Positions 58,620-64,000 of a DNA stretch of 64,000 nt are shown here, piece by piece. Below the pieces are notes generated by a model. The model saw only the letters and a program-made list of their open reading frames with translations. It made no database searches and was not told where the DNA came from. The translations under genes were made by a program, and so were the position numbers. Where the stretch lies: NCBI GenBank assembly GCA_947685225.1, contig CANTUV010000024.1, positions 12,046,001 to 12,110,000 on the forward strand, written 5' to 3'. Position 1 is the first letter of the stretch, and each line of letters begins with the position of its first letter. This DNA comes from Garcia nutans. Lineage: Eukaryota > Streptophyta > Magnoliopsida > Malpighiales > Euphorbiaceae.

Positions 58620-58975
58620 ACACGTTATTTGCAAGGGACAGAATCTGTCGCAGATCCGTTGCAAATCAAGTCTTACGACCGATCTGCGACGGATACGATC
58701 TGTTAATAAAAAAGGCGTCGCAATTTTCAATTTTGCGACGGATTTGCAACCACTCGGCGGTCGCAAATCTTGCACTTAAATTTTCGCGGGTAAAGGGCAG
58801 CCGTCGCAGATTTCGTCGCAGATTCCGTTGCAGATTTCCATCGCAGATTTCATCACAGATTTCCGTCGCAAATTTGTTGCAGATTCCGTCGCAGATTTTC
58901 ATCTCAGTATCTGTCGCAGATTCCGTCATAGATTTCAAATATCCGTCGCAGATTCGTAGCAAATCCGTAGTAATT
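58620..58975. repeat. Left sub-terminal repeats of the CACTA element
   Basis: More than ten degenerate copies of CGTCGCAGATTTCC-type units, with some in inverse form (TTTGCGACGGATTTGCAACC near 58732-58751). Such sub-terminal arrays bind the TNPA-like protein in characterised CACTA elements. Frames across the array are artefacts. Confidence 0.88.
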
Positions 58976-59199
58976 TAATATTGATTTTTATTAGAACTAT
59001 TTGTATTATCAATTAATTTTATGAGAACTTTATAAATACATTTGGAACATTTAAACACAATCTAAAAAAACACTAATTACATTGATAAAAATAATTCTTT
59101 TATTAATCTTCAATAGAATAAAATATTTTACAATTTAACTATACAAGTGTTAAGAACACTACTATAAATAATCTATCTTGAAAATAACAATATAGATCT

Positions 59200-59400
59200 T
59201 CAATTATCATTTTCCATTGAATCATGACTTGCATCATCATTATTAACCTGCAAATAATATTAAAAAGAGTAAATGAAAAAGAATAATATGACACACGTTA
59301 ACAAAGTAATACTAACCGTGGTGTGTAGGCTTTTTCATTCAACTCGTGTAGCTGCTCAGAAATTTTGTATATACACAAGTTGTTTGTCGTCACTTCATCA
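59200..59400 (-). CDS. Two terminal exons of the gene on the CACTA element, product not recognised
   Basis: Inferred by splice sites. The upstream exon ends at 59317 and reads FDDLIDEVTTNNLCIYKISE then LHELNEKAYTPR. The donor GTTAGT follows, a 66-base intron ends TTTGCAG, and the last exon (59247-59200) encodes VNNDDASHDSMENDN and a stop. An AATAAA-like signal (minus) lies near 59098-59103. It may be the 3' end of a CACTA-encoded protein, or a captured third gene. It is on the same strand as, and downstream of, the captured fragments, so it could supply their 3' end. Confidence 0.4.
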
Positions 59401-59589
59401 ATTAAATCATCAAAGTTAAGGAGTTATTGGATTATTGGCCCAAGATCAAATTAACGGCAAGAAACTTAGACTCCTCTATTAAAAAAATAAATAAAACAAA
59501 ACAAATTACAATTCCTCCTACAAAAAAGATAATTTTTAAACAAAAAAAAAACTGAGAGAAACAGATTCTTACCCTCTATGCAATCAAAA

Positions 59590-59634
59590 TCTACGGCATG
59601 CATCCATAAGGTTTAAAATGCCAAAATTATCAAC
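59590..59634 (-). pseudogene. Captured exon c of At2g34460-like NAD(P)-binding gene
   Basis: After an AG acceptor at 59635-59636 the minus strand reads VDNFGILNLMDACRR, matching the VDNFGTVNLV.ACRK segment that follows PWK in this family of plastid atypical short-chain dehydrogenases. The reading then decays and stops. Confidence 0.65.
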
Positions 59635-60520
59635 CTGACTGATCAATTCCATGAGACAATTGGAGGTCCACAGTACCAGAACCATAAATGATAAAACATA
59701 CGTGCTTTAACCAAATGGGATAATGAATTTCTGGAGTTTTGGAATACTTGACATTATAGTATGCATATCAGATAAAAATGCATTTACAGAGAGAGAGAGA
59801 GAAAACAACCACATGCCCCAACACCATGATATGGAGCACTTCATACACTTTGGTATCTCTATCTGCTATATTTACCACACAATGTTTCAAGCACGCTTGA
59901 CTGATTGAATTCAACAAATCCAGGAATAGAAGAGAACACTAGGCTTTCACTAAACTTGCATTTCTTTCACTATAATGACTAGCGGAAATCTAATGTTTAC
60001 CACATAGCTCTCACATGAGAGGCCTTTTCTGATCAAGACTATAACCACCGTAATGACACTGCAAATACTAACATCATGATAACATTATTAATTCCCGTGT
60101 TCCTCATGTTACCAAATGGTTTTTGCATCAAAAGTAACCAATTTTTATCAGGGTAAAGTAAACAAGGTGTTTTAAACAGAAATTCTAGGCAAATTCTTTG
60201 CAATTGGAACATCATACAAAGTAATAGCAATGCAATCCAAAACTAATCAAATAACATAATCAAAATATATAATAACATGACTTGAAATTAAGGCCGTGCT
60301 TGATATAAATGAATTCCACACAATTTTATAAAAATCATTTGGAATCTCATGTTTTCACGTTGAGCGTGAAAAGAAATGTTCATGTCACTCCTATGATTTC
60401 AATTCTATGGAATTCAATATAACTATCATTTATAAATAAATTCAGCATTTCAAATTCATTTGTATATAGCTTATGAGAAGTCATTAGAGCATAAAGAAGA
60501 AGTAAGCAGAGCAACCTGAC

Positions 60521-60640
60521 CTTCCACGGAGCAAACAAGTCCCAGCCAGGCCGAAATCCAGTGGCACATACTGCAGCCTCAGAATCATCCCCTATTGCTT
60601 CCACTAATTTGGCAGACCCTACCGTTACATCCGCTTCCAC
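60521..60640 (-). pseudogene. Captured exon b of At2g34460-like NAD(P)-binding gene
   Basis: A complete 120-base exon without stops: VEADVTVGSAKLVEAIGDDS then EAAVCATGFRPGWDLFAPWK. It has an AG acceptor (TTGCAG, 60641-60646) and a GT donor (GTCAGG, 60515-60520). The family is the Rossmann-fold atypical SDR related to Arabidopsis At2g34460 and the TIC62 N-terminal domain; this exon contains the ATGFRPG segment of the nucleotide-binding fold. Confidence 0.85.
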
Positions 60641-60796
60641 CTGCAAAAAACAACAAAAAATTTCCATGGAAAAACCTCTATGAGCAAAACAAACTCACAA
60701 TTCAAAACTAAAAAAATAAAATAAAAATAAAACGAACCTAAAGGAGTTTTGGTCGGCACAACTTATTAAAACAGTAAAATAAATTGAAATACTAAC

Positions 60797-60914
60797 AAAT
60801 TGAAGAGAGGGATTATCTTTGGAAAAGTTAGATTTGGCTTTGTCTAAATCTCTAACCCCAGCCTTGACCTCAAAACCCTTAGCTAGAAGCTGCTCCACAG
60901 ACTTACCTCTTTTA
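60797..60914 (-). pseudogene. Captured exon a of At2g34460-like NAD(P)-binding gene
   Basis: The minus strand reads VEQLLAKGFEVKAGVRDLDK then AKSNFSKDNPSLQF from about 60900, with a donor GTTAGT at 60791-60796. It joins in phase to exon b across a 156-base intron. The glycine-rich nucleotide-binding loop that should come just before is absent; a GTAAGTCT segment lies at the break, where the sequence meets the desulfhydrase fragment. Confidence 0.82.
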
Positions 60915-60949
60915 CTGTGAATATGGTGAGCGCGGTGACCTTTCTAACT

Positions 60950-61529
60950 CTTTTACCGTCAAGACTTACCTTTCTCTAATCCTTTTCAAAACTCGGCGAT
61001 TATTTCTTCGTCGGAGTTAATAGGAAAAGGGAGCTGAACTTCGATCACTGACCCACCAGCACGCGTGACATAAGCTTGGAGTGAATTTTTTACCGCTTCA
61101 AAGGCGCAGTGAAGTATTAACACAGTGTCGTTTTAATGGAATTTGCCTTCGGCGAAGGAACGACCTATCTGCTGGAGGACTATTGAAAGCAGCGGTAGTG
61201 GCGTTGTCGACAAGCGAGACCTCGTCAACGTCATCGGCATTGATGAGGTTTTTTATTATAGTCCGGGAGTGGAGGATTCCCTTGCGGAGCGTATTGAAGT
61301 AGAAATCGTCAGGTTCCTGAAGAAACTTGAGCTGCCACTTCCTCTGAGAGGCAAGCACCGACTCCGGGCAGCTACCGAAACTCCCGTTATTGATTCGGGC
61401 TGTGCCCGGTTGCTGGTGAGAGAACTCTTCTCAGATTTCGGATTCAGTTATGAAGCGAGTGAGTCGGAGCTTCTTGCTGACATGGTGATGCTCAAGCGAA
61501 TCGCCGTTTTGAGGATCTTCGTTTTCCAT
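60950..61529 (-). pseudogene. Captured 5' coding fragment of L-cysteine desulfhydrase-like gene
   Basis: ATG at 61527-61529 begins MENEDPQNGDSLEHHHVSKK. After a TGA at codon 33 (61431-61433, where a CGA may have been) it continues ARINNGSFGSCPESVLASQR, then KWQLKFLQEPDDFYFNTLRK and NLINADDVDEVSLVDNATTA. A frameshift near 61190 moves the rest into another frame: IVLQQIGRSFAEGKFH, DTVLILHCAFEAVKNSLQAY and GGSVIEVQLPFPINSDEEII, with two more stops. This matches the N-terminal third of plant LCD / isopenicillin-N-epimerase-like PLP enzymes (At3g62130 family). The PLP lysine lies beyond the captured part, so no enzyme activity is possible. Confidence 0.88.
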
Positions 61530-61830
61530 TGAGCTAGGGTTTGCGAACTACAGTAGGCATGCTTTCAAACAGTTCAAATGATAACTCGGTGTTAGCGTTT
61601 GGCTCGCAGCAAAGACCCGAGAGCGAAAGGTGCCGTTATCCAGTTAGAAATGGTACGGGATGAGGCAAAAACGTCGTCGCTTTGAGAATGCCGTACTCGA
61701 TTTATGAGATGATCCATCCACAGAGAAACACGTGAACATTCAGAATTTAGCCACGTTGATAACCAACTTGACTCTGCAGTACTGAATTTTCTTAATTGAT
61801 AATGAATTTTCAAATAATAAACAATTTAAG
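61530..61830 (-). promoter_or_regulatory. Probable captured 5' flank of the desulfhydrase gene
   Basis: About 300 bases upstream of the ATG are clearly less AT-rich than the flanking transposon DNA and non-repetitive, consistent with promoter and 5' UTR of the donor gene having been captured along with the coding start. No TATA box is certain. Confidence 0.4.
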
Positions 61831-62595
61831 GTAAATTTTAATTTTATTTTCTGAGATTTTATCTTTAATTTTTCATTATAAAAATCTTATATTAGATATT
61901 CAATGATTAATCCGGTTGAAAAAGAATTTTTTTTTGAGATTTTTGTATTAATTAATGGATAATTGTATTAATTGATGGATAATAATAAAATTTAACAATA
62001 TAAGATATATCTTAAGTTTAATTAAATTTAAATTAAGATCAATATTACCATATCATTTTAATTAAATATTTGTATTTTATAATTTAATACGTACATTTTG
62101 AATATTATATAGATTGGATAAATAGTATTGTTAGATATAATTATTAAAAGAAATTTGTAAGCTACAAGCTTTGACGAAAATGTAGAATTGAGAGATCATA
62201 ATTTGTAAAATTAATTTATCGAAAAAATATAATACATAATTATTATCATATTAGTTTCTAAAATTCAAGTGCAAACCTTGAATTAATAAAATAATTCAAA
62301 ATTTTCTCTCAAGTGGACAGTTGGCAGAAGGTATCTCTTGTCTAGTTAAATCTTTTTCTCCTGTGCAATGAATCACAAACACTGCTACTTGCTGTCCAAA
62401 AAATAGTGAAATAACTTATTTATACATTTAATGAAATATTTTATTAAAATTTCTAATCATATAAACTATTTGATAAAAAATTTATTTTCTCATAAGTTTC
62501 TTTTTTACTGAATAAGATAACATAAAATAAATTTATTTTCTCATAAGTTTTTCTCATAATATGAAATTAAAATTCAGGAATGAGTAGAGCAGTTC
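61831..62595. other. CACTA interior, AT-rich, no gene seen
   Basis: Very AT-rich with no open frame of note. A less AT-rich patch near 62310-62400 is not recognised. Confidence 0.6.
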
Positions 62596-62609
62596 TCACA
62601 GATAAAATT

Positions 62610-63020
62610 CCCTTTCAGTTTTACGACGAAAATTTGTGACGGCTATTTTCTGTCGCAAATTTGCTACGGATTTACCACCGCTTTGCGACGGATACATATA
62701 TATGTAGTCAAATCTTATTTCCGTCGCAAATCCGTAGCAAATGGGTAGCAAATTTGCAACGAATCTGCGACCAATCTGAGACGGTAAAAATTTTTCGCAA
62801 AAATCCTCGGCGGGAGTAATCCCCGCCAACTTTAGCGACGAAACTTTGTGACGAACAAAAATTCGTCTCATATTTATTACGGATTTGCAACCGATTTGCG
62901 ATGGCTTTCTCAAAATTCCTTCAACTTGTTATTCTGTAGCAAATGCATTGCAAATCCGTCACAAATTTGAGACGAAAATTTTCCGTTGCAGATTTCCGTC
63001 GCAAATGCCGAATATTTTTG
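62610..63020. repeat. Right sub-terminal repeats of the CACTA element
   Basis: Many copies of GCGACGGAT / TTTGCGAC / TTTGTGACGG-type units, mainly inverse in orientation to those at the left end, ending close to the terminal inverted repeat. Confidence 0.87.
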
Positions 63021-63025
63021 TAGTG

Positions 63026-63250
63026 AAATGAGCAATTAAAAATTAATACAAAAAAGAAATAGAGAGTAAAAAGCATACATAGAACCATACACAAAAATCC
63101 TTTAAACCATACACAAAAACCCTTTTGAACCTTACAGAGAAACCATTGAGCAATATTGCTCGACCAAAAATTTATTGATCCATACCCACTCGAATCATCC
63201 AAGACAAAAAAAATTGCATAGTTCAACTAGCAAGGTTTAGTTCAATGTCT
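63026..63250 (+). mobile_element. Probable Tat-K LTR, right part
   Basis: Starts with the second AAA of the CACTA target duplication. GAGAGTAAAAAGC (63061 region) echoes GAGAGTAAAAAAG before the insertion (about 58546). It ends where the Tat-J LTR begins. No coding sequence. Confidence 0.5.
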
Positions 63251-63273
63251 AATATTTGGTGGAGCCAACTATT

Positions 63274-64000
63274 AGCGAGAATTTTTGCCCCCACTCCCAT
63301 GTGGAATGGTTCTTGCAACTTCGGCACTGTTAGACTCAGGGCCTTAGAGTTGCCACCCAGACAGCCCAGGAAAATAGAAAGGGGTGGATTCTTAAGGAAT
63401 TTCCAACCCCCTATTGGTTCCAAAAAGTTGGGTACGTATGGGGAAAGTGAGAAATGGTCCAGCACCCCCATAAAGCCCGGTTCGTTGGAACTGGCTTCCT
63501 TTTCAGGTCTAAATATTATTGAATTCTTAACTTATTAAAATATAATCCATACTTCATGCAAATTAAGGTAAATAAATATGCATTCTATTAAAATCAAAGA
63601 AGGTTCAAACAAACAAAAATGGGCATCCATACAAGATGGAAAGAAGCCCTTACAGTAATGTTCAATGTCCAAAATACAAGTAAAACAAAATAGGACACCC
63701 ACCAATTGGTAGAAACATGTCCCTTACAATTATCTCAAAGTCTTTAAATAAATTAAATTACTGAAAATAAATAAATTAAATAGATAAGGCACCCATAAGT
63801 AGAAACATGCCTTTTACCTCCTTTAAATCCAAACAATAAACTTAACACCATTCAACCATTCATAAAAAAAAAAAAATCCAAAGATGTAGTTTAATCATCA
63901 CACAAATATTAATAATTTAGAATTTAATACAAGAAAATTAAGGTTAATCAAAAAGAATTATAATCCATAAATAAATATTGACCCAATCGACAATGGGTCG
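63274..64000 (-). mobile_element. Tat-J LTR, minus strand, cut by window edge
   Basis: The first ~270 bases (63274-63540) match the LTR ends at 5758-6030, 41491-41760 and 50804-51070: GTGGAATGGTTCTTGCAAC, the GGGGTGGAT segment and the CCCGGTTCGTTGGAAC segment. It then shows the GGCACCC/GGACACCC-type segments at 63620-63800. The LTR start lies beyond the window. Confidence 0.82.

Larger units (their letters stand above)
58608..63025 (-). mobile_element. Non-autonomous CACTA (En/Spm) transposon carrying captured gene pieces
   Basis: The ends read CACTACAAAAAAAC (58608 onward) and, on the other strand, CACTACAAAAATATTCGG (63025 inward). The host triplet AAA occurs on both sides (58605-58607 and 63026-63028), the expected 3-bp duplication. 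Length 4418 bp. Both ends carry GCGACGGAT / TCGCAGATT sub-terminal repeats. I find no TNP2-type transposase, so it depends on one supplied elsewhere. All captured pieces are on the minus strand in the middle. The interior is less repetitive and locally more GC-rich than the surrounding LTRs. Confidence 0.92.

Noticed and set aside
58575..58978. Frames in the CACTA left end on both strands
   Set aside because: Produced by sub-terminal repeats (ICDGICD- and QISSQI-type periodic peptides).
59590..60667. An intact functional NAD(P)-binding gene within the CACTA element
   Set aside because: Only parts of three exons are recognisable, the glycine-rich loop is missing, and exon c decays after about 15 codons.
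61081..61532. Plus-strand frames across the desulfhydrase fragment
   Set aside because: Shadows: the minus strand matches the PLP enzyme family, the plus frames match nothing recognisable.

Overview
The window is plant nuclear DNA, very AT-rich and made almost entirely of nested, decayed LTR retrotransposons plus one CACTA DNA transposon. Features that point to a plant are Ty3/gypsy lineages found only in plants (Tat-type with two RNase H domains, Athila-type, chromovirus), a Sirevirus-like (Ty1/copia) 3' end, a plant mobile domain fragment, and captured pieces of two recognisable plant genes. A eudicot is likely, but I cannot name the species. I see no intact host gene, tRNA, rRNA, CRISPR or bacterial feature. 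Every coding stretch carries stops or frameshifts.

Layout: 1-1838, Tat-type LTR (minus). 1839-7764, Tat-A (minus; gag only, 5' LTR 5758-7764), interrupted by solo LTR S1 (2884-4555). 7765-9405, Sirevirus-like 3' end. 9406-23444, Tat-1 (plus), the fullest element, with gag, protease, RT, RNase H and archaeal-type RNase H but integrase mostly lost; its leader carries a composite LTR insertion (12111-15562). 23445-24378, Athila-L fragment. 24379-31645, Chromo-C (minus; gag, protease, RT, RNase H, integrase, primer site, 2.7-kb 5' LTR). 31646-37689, Athila-G (gag and protease, no RT). 37690-43339, Tat-B (minus; gag only). 43340-45656, a chimera of Tat integrase/RNase H and chromovirus pol pieces (minus). 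45657-49140, Tat-M 3' end (minus) with solo LTR S3 inside its LTR. 49141-50588, AT-rich spacer and a plant mobile domain relic. 50589-53093, Tat-H LTR and leader (minus). 53094-55676, Chromo-D LTR and primer site (minus). 55677-58111, Tat-I protease/RT fragment (minus). 58112-63250, Tat-K LTR (plus) split by a 4.4-kb CACTA element (58608-63025). 63274-64000, Tat-J LTR (minus).

The most interesting object is the CACTA element. It has CACTA termini, an AAA target duplication and sub-terminal repeats, but no transposase. It carries, on one strand, a promoter-proximal piece of an L-cysteine desulfhydrase-like gene followed by exons of an At2g34460-like NAD(P)-binding gene with GT-AG borders, then two unrecognised terminal exons. 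This has the layout of a transposon-assembled chimeric gene, although the captured pieces are damaged.

A second signal is structural. LTRs of the Tat family carry, about 150-440 bp from the LTR start, an array of short near-perfect palindromes. The palindrome sequence differs between subfamilies while its position is kept, and three truncated LTRs end just beside such an array.
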